Shown here piece by piece: positions 1 through 9,191 of a stretch of 44,482 nt of DNA. The notes under the pieces are model-generated. The model saw only the letters and a program-made list of their open reading frames with translations, did not search any database and had not been told where the DNA came from. The number at the start of each line of letters is the position of its first letter. Within the stretch, counting starts at the first letter, position 1. The translations under genes and the position numbers were made by a program. The stretch comes from Burkholderiales bacterium (lineage in GTDB: Bacteria > Pseudomonadota > Gammaproteobacteria > Burkholderiales > Burkholderiaceae_C). The stretch lies in the NCBI GenBank assembly GCA_025358485.1, contig JANYJJ010000044.1, positions 1 through 44,482 on the forward strand, read 5' to 3'.

Positions 1-1875
1 GTTGATGTGGCTCAGCGCCGAATGCAAGGTGGTGGTTTTGCCTGAGCCTGTGGGGCCCACGCACAACACCATGCCATAAGGACGTTCCACCGCTTGCATC
101 AGCCACTTCAAGTTGAGTTCGCTCAGGCCCAACTTGGCCACTGGCAGCGGTTTGGCCGAGGCCAAAATTCGCATCACCACGTCTTCCAAACCGTTGTTGG
201 TCGGGATGGTGGCCACGCGCAGCTCGAGCTTGTGTTTGGCCGAAAACTTGCTGAAGTTGATTTTTCCGTCTTGAGGTTTGCGCTTTTCGGAAATGTCCAA
301 GTCGCACATGATTTTGATGCGTGCCGCCATGGCGCTGCGGTAGGTTGGCGGCAGTTCCAAGTGGGTGCGCATCAGGCCGTCTTTGCGAAAGCGCACGCGT
401 ATTTTTTCGCGGCCTGGGTCGCTTTCAATGTGAATGTCCGACACGCCTTGTTTGGCCGCGTCGATGATGATGCTGTTGATCAAGCGCACCAAGGAGTTGT
501 CCGACTGCTCGATGGCTTTTTCTTCCGGGCCTTCGGCGTCCGAGCCCTCCTTTTCAAGGGCCTCCATCAAACTGTCGGTATCGATGTTGCCGAAGCTTGA
601 ATCCAACCCCGTGCCGTCGATGCGTTCGTCGGGTGCCGCGCCGACTTTTTGGTAAGCCGCCCACAAGCTGTCGTTCATCGAGCGCGCTTTGGCCAACACC
701 GGAATCACTTTGGTGCTGGCACTGAATTCAAGCTCGTCTGCCGCCGCGCTCAAGATGGCCGGGTTGGCCATTGCCACCACCATGCGGCCTTCGCGCAGCA
801 TCAGTGGCAAGGCCTGCAAACGTGCGGCGGTGGCATAAGGCACGCGGTTCAGGGCATCCAGCTCGACCGGAAAACTGTCGACATCGACGACGGGGTAGCC
901 CATTTTGCGTGCCAGCGCACTTTGCAGGTCAGTGCGAGAGACCACGCCCATGCGCACCAGCAATTCGCCCAATGGCGTGTCGCGGTCTGCTTTTTGCTGA
1001 CCCAGCGCGTCGTTGAGTTGATCGTCCGACACCAAGCGCAGCGACACCAAAGCCTCACCCAAGCGCATCGGCGGCATGTGCGATTGACGCTCAAGGGCTT
1101 CGAGCAACTGCTGCGGCGTCACAACTTGCTTTTGTAGCAGCAAGTCGCCAATTTTTTGCTGTCGCAGTCGTTGTTGTTCTTGCGCCGCTTCTTCGACTTG
1201 CTCGGCTGTGGCCGATTGCTGCGCCACCAACACCTCGCCGATGCGCGCACCAATTTCAAAATGACTGAATGCAGTCCTTGGAACGAAAAGGCGCTGCACG
1301 CTCACGTCCGTCAGGCGTGTGCCGTTTTCAATGTGTGGGGGGTAAAGGAACACGCCGAAATCCACCTCAACAAAACCCACGGTTTGGCCTTCGAGCGGCG
1401 TGCCTTGTTTCAGCGTGACTTTGTAGGGTGTGACGGTGCGATCAAATCGTTGGTCAGCGCTGCCGTCTGAGGAAGCGCTGGAATCGGGGCGAAGCGGGGT
1501 TGTCAACCTCAGGCAGCAAAACTGCTCAAATTTGAGCGGCATGGATGTGCGTGACGGTGGCACCTGCACCGTGGCGCGAGCCTCGGACGGGGCGAACTTC
1601 AACATTTGGCCTTGCACACGGCTGCCGTTCAACCCCACCACTTCACAAGCCAAGGCTTCGTCTTGCGGTCGCGCTCTGGAAAAGCACGCCAATGGCGGTG
1701 CTGGCCAGCAAAAAGGCAGGTCTTCCTGCAGCGTCAGTTGAAGATCGAATGCGGGCGGTTCCGTCGGCTCGTGGCTCGGCGCACTCGCACTCGCCGCAAC
1801 GCCGTCCGGGCTGGCCATGCCCTCCAGACCTTCGGGCACAGGATTCCACTGCAGGGGGACAGACAGATCAGCCAT
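1..1875 (-). CDS. GspE/PilB-family type II secretion or type IV pilus assembly ATPase (C-terminus outside the window)
   Basis: Hexameric ATPases of this family power pilus or pseudopilus assembly at the inner membrane. The ATG at 1875 opens a frame of 625 codons that is still open at base 1. The last visible residues, 607-625, are the Walker A segment GPTGSGKTTT; the Asp box, Walker B and His box lie beyond the edge. In classical PilB or GspE, Walker A lies near residues 250-330, so the N-terminus here is about 280 residues longer. Residues 60-205 are beta-rich and may be PilZ-like, which is uncertain. Residues 211-330 hold four consecutive 30-residue repeats that begin RIGEVLV, KIGDLLL, RLGEALV and PLGELLV and match the MshEN motif layout. 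Residues from about 330 to 480 look like the usual T2SSE N-terminal domain. The DctM gene lies 97 bp upstream on the same strand and is functionally unrelated. Confidence 0.9.
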   Translation of the reverse strand, partial: MADLSVPLQWNPVPEGLEGMASPDGVAASASAPSHEPTEPPAFDLQLTLQEDLPFCWPAPPLACFSRARPQDEALACEVVGLNGSRVQGQMLKFAPSEARATVQVPPSRTSMPLKFEQFCCLRLTTPLRPDSSASSDGSADQRFDRTVTPYKVTLKQGTPLEGQTVGFVEVDFGVFLYPPHIENGTRLTDVSVQRLFVPRTAFSHFEIGARIGEVLVAQQSATAEQVEEAAQEQQRLRQQKIGDLLLQKQVVTPQQLLEALERQSHMPPMRLGEALVSLRLVSDDQLNDALGQQKADRDTPLGELLVRMGVVSRTDLQSALARKMGYPVVDVDSFPVELDALNRVPYATAARLQALPLMLREGRMVVAMANPAILSAAADELEFSASTKVIPVLAKARSMNDSLWAAYQKVGAAPDERIDGTGLDSSFGNIDTDSLMEALEKEGSDAEGPEEKAIEQSDNSLVRLINSIIIDAAKQGVSDIHIESDPGREKIRVRFRKDGLMRTHLELPPTYRSAMAARIKIMCDLDISEKRKPQDGKINFSKFSAKHKLELRVATIPTNNGLEDVVMRILASAKPLPVAKLGLSELNLKWLMQAVERPYGMVLCVGPTGSGKTTTLHSALSHIN

Positions 1876-1900
1876 GGCACTTGCTCGCTCTCTCGGTTGG

Positions 1901-1938
1901 AACTTCGACCCTCGATATTAGGCAAGGCGGTCGAAGTT
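1901..1938. promoter_or_regulatory. Perfect 10-bp inverted repeat upstream of the secretion ATPase gene
   Basis: The arms AACTTCGACC (1901-1910) and GGTCGAAGTT (1929-1938) are exactly complementary and separated by 18 nt. The repeat lies 26-63 bases upstream of the ATPase start codon at 1875, between it and the end of the DctM gene. No T-run follows on either strand, so a standard intrinsic terminator is unlikely. It could be an operator or a leader hairpin in the ATPase mRNA. Confidence 0.5.
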
Positions 1939-1972
1939 CAGCGGCGAAACAAGGGCGGGGAAGGGCGTCAGT

Positions 1973-3274
1973 TCAAGCCTTCATTTGCGCTGGCAAAAAC
2001 GTGATGATTTGCGGGAAGGCATACAGCAACAGCACCATGGCCACCATCAACAAGAAGAAGGGAAACGCGGCTTTGGCGATGTAGCCAATTTGGTGTTTGG
2101 TCATGCCCTGCATCACAAACAGGTTGAAGCCCACAGGCGGCGTGACCTGCGCCATTTCCACCACGATGACGATGAAGATTCCAAACCACAGCGGGTCGAT
2201 TCCGGCTTTTTGAATGGTCGGCATGATGACGCCCATGGTGAGCACGACCATGGAAATGCCGTCCAAGAAACAGCCCAAGATCACGTAGAAAACCGTCAAC
2301 GCCATGATGAGCTGGAACTTGCTCAAGCCCAGCGTGGCAATCCATTCGGCCAGATGGCGTGGCAGGCCGATGTAACCCATGCTGAGCGTTAAAAACGCCG
2401 CACCCGCAAGGATCATCGCGATCATGCAGTACAGCCGCGTGCCGCCCATCAGCGATTCTTTGAAGGTGTTCCAGCTCATAGAGCCTTGCACGGTAGACAG
2501 CACCAAAGCGCCCACCACGCCCAAGCCTGCGGCCTCGGTGGCGGTGGCGACACCGGTGTAGATGGAACCCAGCACCGCCGTGATGAGCAAGATCACGGGG
2601 ATGAGATTGCGCGACTCAGACACTTTCTGCGCGAAGCTCATCGGCGCGTCTGCTGGTGGAATCAACTCGGGATGGCGCAGCGACCAAAACGCGATGTAGC
2701 CAGAAAAAATCAACGCCAACAAAATGCCCGGAATGACCCCGGCGATGAACAAATCGGCAATCGACACGTCGGCCGTCACGCCGTAAACAATCATGATGAT
2801 GGACGGCGGGGTGAGCAGCCCCAAGGTGCCTGCACCGGCCAGCGAGCCAACCGACATGATCTCGGGGTAGCCGCGTTTGCGCAGCTCGGGCAAGCTCATT
2901 TTTCCGATGGTGGCGCAGGTGGCTGCGCTCGACCCCGACACCGCCGCGAAGATGGCGCAGCCCACCACGTTCACATGCAGCAAACGCCCTGGCAGGTTTT
3001 GCATCCACGGTGCCAAGCCGCGAAACATGTCTTGGCTCAAACGCGTGCGAAACAAAATCTCGCCCATCCAAATGAACAGCGGCAAAGCTGTCAACGTCCA
3101 GCTGGACGACGAACCCCAAATCGTCACCGCCATCGCGTCACCGGCCGGGCGCGCGCTGAAAAGCTGCATGCCTATCCAGGCCACGCCAGACAAGGTCAAG
3201 CCTATCCACACGCCGCTGCCCAAGATGAGAAACAGGCTGCCAATCAGCAGCGCCGTGATGAGAACGTCATTCAT
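1973..3274 (-). CDS. dctM: TRAP transporter large permease, DctM subunit
   Basis: This is the 433-residue membrane subunit of a tripartite ATP-independent periplasmic transporter, which couples solute uptake to an ion gradient. The protein is almost entirely hydrophobic segments, consistent with 11-12 helices. It has typical DctM stretches such as SGSSAATCATIGKMSLPELRK (about residues 113-133) and TPPSIIMIVYG (about 155-165). Length fits the family average of about 430. The ATG at 3274 is 23 bp after the DctQ stop, so the two are surely co-transcribed. The substrate cannot be read from this subunit; the neighbouring LysR, DUF1445 and oxoprolinase genes suggest a small organic acid or lactam. 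Confidence 0.94.
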   Translation of the reverse strand: MNDVLITALLIGSLFLILGSGVWIGLTLSGVAWIGMQLFSARPAGDAMAVTIWGSSSSWTLTALPLFIWMGEILFRTRLSQDMFRGLAPWMQNLPGRLLHVNVVGCAIFAAVSGSSAATCATIGKMSLPELRKRGYPEIMSVGSLAGAGTLGLLTPPSIIMIVYGVTADVSIADLFIAGVIPGILLALIFSGYIAFWSLRHPELIPPADAPMSFAQKVSESRNLIPVILLITAVLGSIYTGVATATEAAGLGVVGALVLSTVQGSMSWNTFKESLMGGTRLYCMIAMILAGAAFLTLSMGYIGLPRHLAEWIATLGLSKFQLIMALTVFYVILGCFLDGISMVVLTMGVIMPTIQKAGIDPLWFGIFIVIVVEMAQVTPPVGFNLFVMQGMTKHQIGYIAKAAFPFFLLMVAMVLLLYAFPQIITFLPAQMKA

Positions 3275-3297
3275 CGCTGGCTAGTCATTTTTTGGAG

Positions 3298-3807
3298 TTA
3301 CTCATTTCTGGAGGCCTCGTCAGAGGTGGGCACGATGCGTTGTCCGCGCAACTCCAGCACCAGCTCATCAATGAAGGCCACTGCCAAAATCACCGTGCCA
3401 AGCGCCATGCTCAACTGCGGCAACCACAGCGGCGTGGCGTCATTGCTGGTGGAAATGTCGTGAAAGGCATGCGACTGCCAAGCCAACTTGCAGCTGTAGA
3501 AGGCCGACAAGGCAGCCAAGCAAGCGGCCGCAAAAAGCGCCCACACCTCGAAGCCTTTTTTCCAAGCGCCAGTCAGAGAGCCCAGCACCAAAGTCACGCG
3601 GATGTGCTCACCGCGTTTCAGCGTGTGGGCCAGGGCCAAAAAACCAGCCCCCGCCATCATGTAACCGGCATACGCATCGATGCCGGGCACGTTGAAATGA
3701 AGCTGCCGCCCGAGGATGGACAGCATCACCATCACCAACAACATCACCATGAACACCGCCGCCAAAGCCGCAGCACCGTCGTATAAAAAATCCAGCGTTT
3801 TGCGCAT
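3298..3807 (-). CDS. dctQ: TRAP transporter small permease, DctQ subunit
   Basis: The 169-residue protein has four hydrophobic segments, near residues 12-33, 45-62, 88-107 and 130-152. This matches the four-helix DctQ fold that partners DctM in the inner membrane. The family motif region after helix 1, with R-Q-L followed by P-G-I-D-A-Y-A-G-Y, is recognisable at about 34-50. The gene sits between dctP (32 bp upstream) and dctM (23 bp downstream), the usual P-Q-M order. The start ATG at 3807 puts a short charged MRKT segment before the first helix. The last 20 residues are polar and cytoplasmic. Confidence 0.92.
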   Translation of the reverse strand: MRKTLDFLYDGAAALAAVFMVMLLVMVMLSILGRQLHFNVPGIDAYAGYMMAGAGFLALAHTLKRGEHIRVTLVLGSLTGAWKKGFEVWALFAAACLAALSAFYSCKLAWQSHAFHDISTSNDATPLWLPQLSMALGTVILAVAFIDELVLELRGQRIVPTSDEASRNE

Positions 3808-3839
3808 GTGGGTTCAAGGTTTTGGGCTCGGGCCTTTGA

Positions 3840-4826
3840 TTACATCTTCTTGTAGGCGTCAACCACCGCCTGGCCTTCAGGCCCAGCCTTTTCCAGCCAC
3901 TCTTTCAGCATGGTGTCGCCAACCTTTTTCATGTCGGTTTTCAGTTGCGCAGGCGGCACCACAATATTCATGCCGTTCTTTTTCAGCAGGTCGATGTACT
4001 CGGTGTTCTTGGCTCTGGAGGTGATCCAACCACGCGCTTCGGCGTCGGCACCGGCCTTCAGCACCGCGGCTTGCGTGGGTTTGTCCAGCGCATCAAATGC
4101 AGCCCTGTTCATCAGCACGCCGTTCTTCGGCAACCAAGCCTGCGTGTCGTACCAGTACTTGATGTGCTCGTAGGTTTTGGTGTCGTATCCGGTGGCACCC
4201 GACGACATGTAGCTTTCCACCACGCCAGTGGCCATGGCCTGCGACAACTCAGCCGCTTGAACGGTGACGGGCTGCGCGCCCACCAGCTCAGCGATTCGGG
4301 CTGTGGCGGGGCTGTAAGCGCGCCATTTCACGCCCTTCAAATCGGCGGCTGAGGTGATCGGCTTTTTCACGTAAATGCCCTGCGGCGGCCAAGCCACCGC
4401 ATAGAGCAACATCATTCCTTGTTCGGCCAGCTTCTTTTCTAGCGCAGGCTTCTGGGCCTTGTAGAGCTTGGCCGATTCTTCATAGCTGTCGGCCAAAAAC
4501 GGCAGGCCGTCGGTGCCAAAAATCTGCCATTCGTTTTGGTAGTTGGCCAGCAAGATTTCACCCATTTGCGCCTGACCGCCTTGCACCGCGCGCTTGATTT
4601 CAGGCGCTTTGAACAGCGACGCGTTCGAGTGCACCGTGATCTTCAGCTTGCCCGCTGTGGCTTTGTCCACGTCGGCTGCAAACTGCATCAGGTTTTCAGT
4701 GTGGAAGTTGGTGTTGGGATACGCCGAAGGCAAGTCCCACTTGGTTTGGGCGAAGGCGGTGCTGCTGAAAGCGAACGACGCACCGAACGCGATTCGGGCG
4801 ATGAGGGCAGTATGAGCAAAGCGCAT
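3840..4826 (-). CDS. dctP: TRAP transporter periplasmic substrate-binding protein, DctP family
   Basis: This 328-residue extracytoplasmic solute receptor delivers substrate to DctQM. I start it at the ATG at 4826, which has a GGAG ribosome site about 8 nt upstream and gives a clean signal peptide (MRFAHTALIARIAFGASFAFSSTAFA, cut before QTKWDL). A longer reading from 4928 would put 34 charged residues before the signal and is rejected. The mature protein shows DctP features: the A-V-Q-G-G-Q-A-Q-M-G segment, the G-L-P-F-L loop, and K-W-R-A-Y-S-P, where the family's conserved carboxylate-contacting arginine is expected. The substrate is therefore probably a carboxylate, by family inference. Confidence 0.93.
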   Translation of the reverse strand: MRFAHTALIARIAFGASFAFSSTAFAQTKWDLPSAYPNTNFHTENLMQFAADVDKATAGKLKITVHSNASLFKAPEIKRAVQGGQAQMGEILLANYQNEWQIFGTDGLPFLADSYEESAKLYKAQKPALEKKLAEQGMMLLYAVAWPPQGIYVKKPITSAADLKGVKWRAYSPATARIAELVGAQPVTVQAAELSQAMATGVVESYMSSGATGYDTKTYEHIKYWYDTQAWLPKNGVLMNRAAFDALDKPTQAAVLKAGADAEARGWITSRAKNTEYIDLLKKNGMNIVVPPAQLKTDMKKVGDTMLKEWLEKAGPEGQAVVDAYKKM

Positions 4827-4952
4827 GAATAAATCTCCAATGAAACAAGCCTCGTAGGTTAATCGGCGTTTGCGTCGCGCAACATTGGGGCTTACGCGTT
4901 TGCACGAATTCAAAGCGCGTGCGGTCAAGTTTCTTCACTCTCAATCTACGCC
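4827..4952. promoter_or_regulatory. Divergent intergenic control region between the TRAP operon and the LysR gene
   Basis: This 126-bp spacer separates divergently transcribed genes, the usual place for a LysR-type regulator to bind. Two small dyads are visible: TTGCG-TCG-CGCAA at 4870-4882, and TTTG-N8-CAAA at 4899-4914, which contains a T-N11-A pattern typical of LysR sites. No strong -35/-10 pair could be assigned with confidence. The operator assignments are inference from position and symmetry. Confidence 0.4.
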
Positions 4953-5873
4953 ATGAACCCACGATTTGTTGAAGCGTTTTACTGGGTGGTGTCGCTGAAA
5001 AGCGTGTCGCGTGCGGCGGAAAAACTGTTCATTACGCAATCTGCCATGTCCAGCCGCATCGCGGCTTTGGAAGAAGAACTCGGTGTGCTGTTGCTTGACC
5101 GCCGCGACAAGCAGTTCCGCTTGACCGTTGCTGGCATGCGCTTCTTCAGCCACGCGCAGCGGCTGCTGGCATTGCACCGCGACATCAAAACCGAGATGGG
5201 TGCGGGCACGCCGCGCACGGTGTCGCTGCGCATCGGTGCCATTGAATCGGTGCTGCATTCCTGGTTGATCGATTGGGTGCAGCACATGCGCAAAACGCAA
5301 CCCGAATTTGAGTTGGAGCTGACGGTGGAAACCACGCCGGTGCTGGTCGATCAAGTGCGCCGCGGCAGGCTGGATTTGGCCTTTGCGGCGCTGCCGTCGT
5401 CTGGCGAAGGTCTGCGCAGCCGCGCGCTGCCCAGCATGGACATGGTGTTTGTCGGCCACGCCGATTTGCACCGGAAACGGCGCTACACCTTGGCGGAATT
5501 GGCAGCGCTGGACTTGCTGACATTTCAGCGCAGCTCGCAGCCGCATGTGGCCTTGCTGGACTTGCTTCGCAGCAACGGCATCGAGGTTGGTCGCTTGCAT
5601 TCCATCTCATCGATATCGGCCATGGTGCAGCTGGTGGAAGGCGGTTTTGGCGTGGCCACGCTGCCGTCGGCCGCGGTGGCGCGCTTGGCCCCGCGTTTTG
5701 CGCTGAAAGCGCTGAAGTGCGATGCCGCCTTGCCTGCCTTGCCCATCCACGCCAGCTACCGCGAAGACCCGACGTCGGTGGTGGCGCAGGCGGTGGTCGA
5801 AGAAGTTTTGACCTATCTGGGCGTGGCCGTCTTGGCGAAGAGAAATTCAGCATCAAAAAAAGTGATGAACTGA
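4953..5873 (+). CDS. LysR-family transcriptional regulator
   Basis: The 306-residue protein has a winged helix-turn-helix at residues 3-62 (FYWVVSLKSVSRAAEKLFITQSAMSSRI... pattern) and a periplasmic-binding-like effector domain from about 90 to 295. Length is standard for the family. It is divergent from the TRAP operon and 83 bp upstream of the DUF1445 gene, which suggests it controls both directions in response to a metabolite of the pathway. No good ribosome site precedes the ATG at 4953, but the helix-turn-helix starts so close to it that a later start is unlikely. The effector is unknown. Confidence 0.93.
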   Translation: MNPRFVEAFYWVVSLKSVSRAAEKLFITQSAMSSRIAALEEELGVLLLDRRDKQFRLTVAGMRFFSHAQRLLALHRDIKTEMGAGTPRTVSLRIGAIESVLHSWLIDWVQHMRKTQPEFELELTVETTPVLVDQVRRGRLDLAFAALPSSGEGLRSRALPSMDMVFVGHADLHRKRRYTLAELAALDLLTFQRSSQPHVALLDLLRSNGIEVGRLHSISSISAMVQLVEGGFGVATLPSAAVARLAPRFALKALKCDAALPALPIHASYREDPTSVVAQAVVEEVLTYLGVAVLAKRNSASKKVMN

Positions 5874-5956
5874 GCGAAATATTTTTTGTTTGATTTCGTC
5901 AATGCGGCTCAACACAATCCGGCCCAGCCCCTCAAAGCCCGATTGCTGGAGTCCCC

Positions 5957-6745
5957 TTGAAGTCAACCGCCACCCCCCTGACCGATGTCCGCGCCGCGAT
6001 CCGCAGCGGTCGCTTTACCGGCCACACCAGCGGCGTGGCGCAGGATCATGTGCAGGGCAATGTGGTCATCCTTCCCGAGACTTTGGCAGCAGATTTTTTG
6101 CGTTTTTGCCAGCGCAATCCCAAGCCCTGCCCTTTGCTGGCAGTGTCGGAACCCGGCGACCCCATGTTGGCGGCTTTGGGCAGCGACATTGACATTCGCA
6201 CCGACGTGCCGCGCTACCGCGTTTGGAAACAGGGCGAAATTGTCGATGAGCCCACCGACATCAGCGCGCTGTGGCGGCCCGATTTGGTGACTTTCGTGCT
6301 GGGCTGCTCGTTCTCGTTCGAGCAGGCCTTGCTTGACGACGGCCTGCGTCTGCGGCACATCACTGAAGGCAAAAACGTGGCCATGTACCGCAGCAACATC
6401 GCCACCGCAGCAGCCGGGGTTTTTCATGGCCCGATGGTGGTGTCGATGCGCCCGATGAGCGCTGCTGCTGCCATCCGTGCCATTCAGATCACTTCGCGCT
6501 TTCCTACCGTTCACGGCGCGCCGATTCACATGGGCGATCCAGCCTTGATCGGCATTGCCGACCTGGCCAAGCCCGACTACGGCGATGCGGTTGCGGTCAT
6601 GCCGGATGAGCTGCCCGTTTTTTGGGCTTGTGGCGTCACGCCGCAAGCTGCTTTGCTGCAGGCGCGACCCGATTTCGCGATCACCCATGCGCCGGGTGCC
6701 ATGTTGATCACCGATTGGCTGAACCACCGCTTGGCTATTTTTTAG
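5957..6745 (+). CDS. DUF1445 / D-glutamate cyclase-family protein (putative hydro-lyase)
   Basis: The 262-residue protein matches the YcsI/DUF1445 family, also annotated as putative hydro-lyase. Its characterised mitochondrial relative, D-glutamate cyclase, converts D-glutamate to 5-oxo-D-proline. Recognisable blocks are [34 protein letters not shown], and a C-terminal block with [13 protein letters not shown]. Length is normal for the bacterial family. The start is a TTG at 5957 with GGAG five bases upstream; no in-frame ATG lies before the conserved region. The gene follows lysR by 83 bp and precedes the Liv cassette. A 5-oxoprolinase-like gene in the same cluster fits a role with 5-oxoproline or a related lactam, but the reaction here is unproven. 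Confidence 0.88.
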   Translation: MKSTATPLTDVRAAIRSGRFTGHTSGVAQDHVQGNVVILPETLAADFLRFCQRNPKPCPLLAVSEPGDPMLAALGSDIDIRTDVPRYRVWKQGEIVDEPTDISALWRPDLVTFVLGCSFSFEQALLDDGLRLRHITEGKNVAMYRSNIATAAAGVFHGPMVVSMRPMSAAAAIRAIQITSRFPTVHGAPIHMGDPALIGIADLAKPDYGDAVAVMPDELPVFWACGVTPQAALLQARPDFAITHAPGAMLITDWLNHRLAIF

Positions 6746-6871
6746 CGAGCAAGCTCACCGTGTTTTTTTGAGTCGCGCGGTGTTGGCCGCCCGTGCGATG
6801 TTGTCGATGCAAGGCGCTTGGCCGCGCAACCCCATTCACCCAACTGCACCCCTAACCGCTCGGAGTTTTCA

Positions 6872-8191
6872 ATGACCACTGAACGCTTTCCCAAATTCTT
6901 CAAGTTCGCCCTGACAACCGTCGGTCTGTCTTTGTCGATGGGCCTTGCGGGGTCTGCCGGTGCGCAAACGCAAATGCAAACGCAAGCGCAAGCGCCATCG
7001 GCCGAAATCAAAATCGGCGTGGTGTACCCGCTGACCGGAGCCGCAGCGTCAAGCGGTGCCGAGATGCGTGCGGCGCTCGAACTCGCGGCCGACATCATCA
7101 ACAACGGGGCCAAGGGCATCCCCAATTTGCCGTTCTCAGCGGGCGGCGGATTGCCCAATTTGAAGGGCGCCAAGATCAAACTGGTGTTCGCCGATCACCA
7201 GGGCAACCCGCAAACCGGTGCCAGTGAAACCGAGCGCCTGATCAGCCAGGAAAAAGTGGTGGCCATGGTGGGTGCGTACAACAGCAACGTCACCGCCACC
7301 GCCAGCCAGGTGGCCGAGCGCAGCAAGATTCCATTCCTGAACCCCGAGTCTTCGTCGCCCAGTCTGACGGCCAGAAGCTTCAAGTGGTTCTTCCGCGTGA
7401 CGCCGCATGAAGAGCTTTTCGTGCAAAGCTTCTTTGAGTTCCTCAAAGAAATGAAAGAGAAAAAAGGGGTTGCAGTACAGCGCATCGCCTTGATGAACGA
7501 GAACACCTTGTTCGGCAACGACACCACCAAGCTTGAAAGCAAACTGGCCAACGATTTAGGCTACAAATTGGTCAGCAGCGTGGCCTATCCCGCCAAGAGC
7601 ACGCAATTGACGTCTGAAGTACAAACGTTGAAGGCCAGCGCACCGCAGGTGGTGATGCAAGCCTCGTATTTGGGCGATGCCTTGTTGGCCATGAAGACCT
7701 ACAAGGAGTTGGGTTTCCTACCCGACATGATCATGGCCAACGGTGCCGGGTTTTCTGACACGGAGTTCATCAAGACCTTGGGCAAGGACGCCGACTTCAT
7801 CATCAGTCGCGACATTTGGGCGCTCGACATGGCGGCGCAAAACCCGCTGATCAAACAGGTCAACGACTTGTTCCGCTCGCGCAACAAGATCGATTTCACC
7901 GGTAACTCGTCGCGCACCTTCACCGGCTTGATGGTGCTGGCCGATGCCATCAACCGTGCTGGCTCGACCGAGCCCGAAGCCATTCGCAAGGCACTGGTTG
8001 AAACCAACATCCCAGGCAACAAACTCATCATGCCGTGGAAGGGTGTGAAGTTCGACGAGACCGGCCAGAACGTGAACGGTTCAGGCATTTTGGTGCAGAT
8101 CATCGACGGCAAGTACACGACCATTTGGCCGTTTAACGTGGCCACCAAAGACGTGGTGTGGCCGATGCCGAAATGGGATCAGCGCAAGTAA
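6872..8191 (+). CDS. livK: ABC transporter substrate-binding protein, LivK/branched-chain amino acid type
   Basis: This 439-residue periplasmic binding protein has a type I fold (Peripla_BP_6). I use the ATG at 6872, with CGGAG about 6 nt upstream, which gives a signal peptide ending in ...AGSAGA before QTQ. The mature start is a Gln/Thr/Ala-rich stretch encoded by imperfect hexanucleotide repeats (QTQMQTQAQA). The domain starts IKIGVVYPLTGAAA and continues with SNVTATASQVAERSKIPFLNP. It is the first gene of the K-H-M-G-F set. It is longer than Leu/Ile-binding proteins (about 370), as are many LivK relatives that bind amides or aromatic acids, so the ligand need not be a branched-chain amino acid. 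Confidence 0.92.
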   Translation: MTTERFPKFFKFALTTVGLSLSMGLAGSAGAQTQMQTQAQAPSAEIKIGVVYPLTGAAASSGAEMRAALELAADIINNGAKGIPNLPFSAGGGLPNLKGAKIKLVFADHQGNPQTGASETERLISQEKVVAMVGAYNSNVTATASQVAERSKIPFLNPESSSPSLTARSFKWFFRVTPHEELFVQSFFEFLKEMKEKKGVAVQRIALMNENTLFGNDTTKLESKLANDLGYKLVSSVAYPAKSTQLTSEVQTLKASAPQVVMQASYLGDALLAMKTYKELGFLPDMIMANGAGFSDTEFIKTLGKDADFIISRDIWALDMAAQNPLIKQVNDLFRSRNKIDFTGNSSRTFTGLMVLADAINRAGSTEPEAIRKALVETNIPGNKLIMPWKGVKFDETGQNVNGSGILVQIIDGKYTTIWPFNVATKDVVWPMPKWDQRK

Positions 8192-8308
8192 AACGCTCAT
8201 ACAACACCGAGGCTTGCAACCCTGCCGCGGCGCTGATCGCGCGGGGCCTGCTCGGCCTGACCGCCCTGACACATGGTTCGGCGCTCTGCGCAAAAGCTGG
8301 GACTTTGC

Positions 8309-9175
8309 ATGACCTTGGAAATACTGCTGCAAACGCTCGCCTCCGGCGTGCTGATCGGCTTGATTTACTCGCTGGTGGCCATTGGCCTGACCATGATTTT
8401 CGGTGTTATGGACATCGTCAATTTCGCCCACGGCGAATTCTTGATGCTGGGCATGTACGCCAGCTTTTGGATGTTTTCTCTGTACGGACTCGACCCGCTG
8501 CTCACGCTGCCACTGACCACGCTGCTGCTTTTTTGCTTTGGCGTTTTGCTGTACTTGGTCGTGATCCGCCGCATCATTGATGCGCCCATGCTCAGCCAGA
8601 TTTTTGCCACCTTCGGCTTGATGTTGCTGCTGCGCGGCGTGGCTCAATTTTTGTGGAAGCCCGACTTTCGCTCGGTCGAAAACTCATGGGTCAGTGGCAG
8701 CTTCAAACTGGCCGGTTTGCAGTTGGGCAAGCCGCAATTGGTGGCAGGCATCGGGGCCATCGTCATCACCGGCGCGGTGTATCTTTTTTTGCACCGCACC
8801 AAGGCAGGTGCTGCGTTGGAAGCCACAGCCGCCGACAAGGAAGCAGCGCGCCTCATGGGCATTGACTCCAACCGCATGTTCGCCTTGGCCTGGGGCATAG
8901 GCGCGGCTTGCGCAGGCGCGGCTGGGGTGTTGCTGTCCACCTTTTTCCCGATATTTCCAGAGGTCGGTGCGACCTTCATCTTGCTGGCGTTCGTGGTGGT
9001 CAATCTGGGCGGCTTCGGCAGCGTGTCAGGTGCGTTTTGGGGCGGCATCATTGTTGGCGTTACCGAAGTGATGGGCGGTTTGCTGCTCGGGCCGCAGTAC
9101 AAGATGGCTATCGTGCTGACTCTTTTTCTTGGGGTGTTGATGTTCCGGCCGCAAGGTTTGATGGGCAAAAGCTGA
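8309..9175 (+). CDS. livH: ABC transporter permease, LivH type
   Basis: The 288-residue inner-membrane permease has about eight hydrophobic helices. It contains the family motif GLTMIFGVMDIVNFAHGEF at about residues 28-46. I start at the ATG at 8309 (MTLEILLQ, with GGGA a few bases upstream); an upstream ATG at 8273 would add twelve residues and is less likely. A 117-bp spacer separates it from livK, longer than the other gaps in the operon. LivM follows after 16 bp. The pair forms the translocation pore of a Liv-type importer. Confidence 0.93.
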   Translation: MTLEILLQTLASGVLIGLIYSLVAIGLTMIFGVMDIVNFAHGEFLMLGMYASFWMFSLYGLDPLLTLPLTTLLLFCFGVLLYLVVIRRIIDAPMLSQIFATFGLMLLLRGVAQFLWKPDFRSVENSWVSGSFKLAGLQLGKPQLVAGIGAIVITGAVYLFLHRTKAGAALEATAADKEAARLMGIDSNRMFALAWGIGAACAGAAGVLLSTFFPIFPEVGATFILLAFVVVNLGGFGSVSGAFWGGIIVGVTEVMGGLLLGPQYKMAIVLTLFLGVLMFRPQGLMGKS

Positions 9176-9191
9176 TGCGCAAAGGTCGAGC

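Noticed and set aside
6746-6790. Rho-independent terminator after the DUF1445 gene (GAGC-AA-GCTC then a T-run)
   Set aside because: The stem is only 4 bp and the T-run is six bases away; too weak to annotate.
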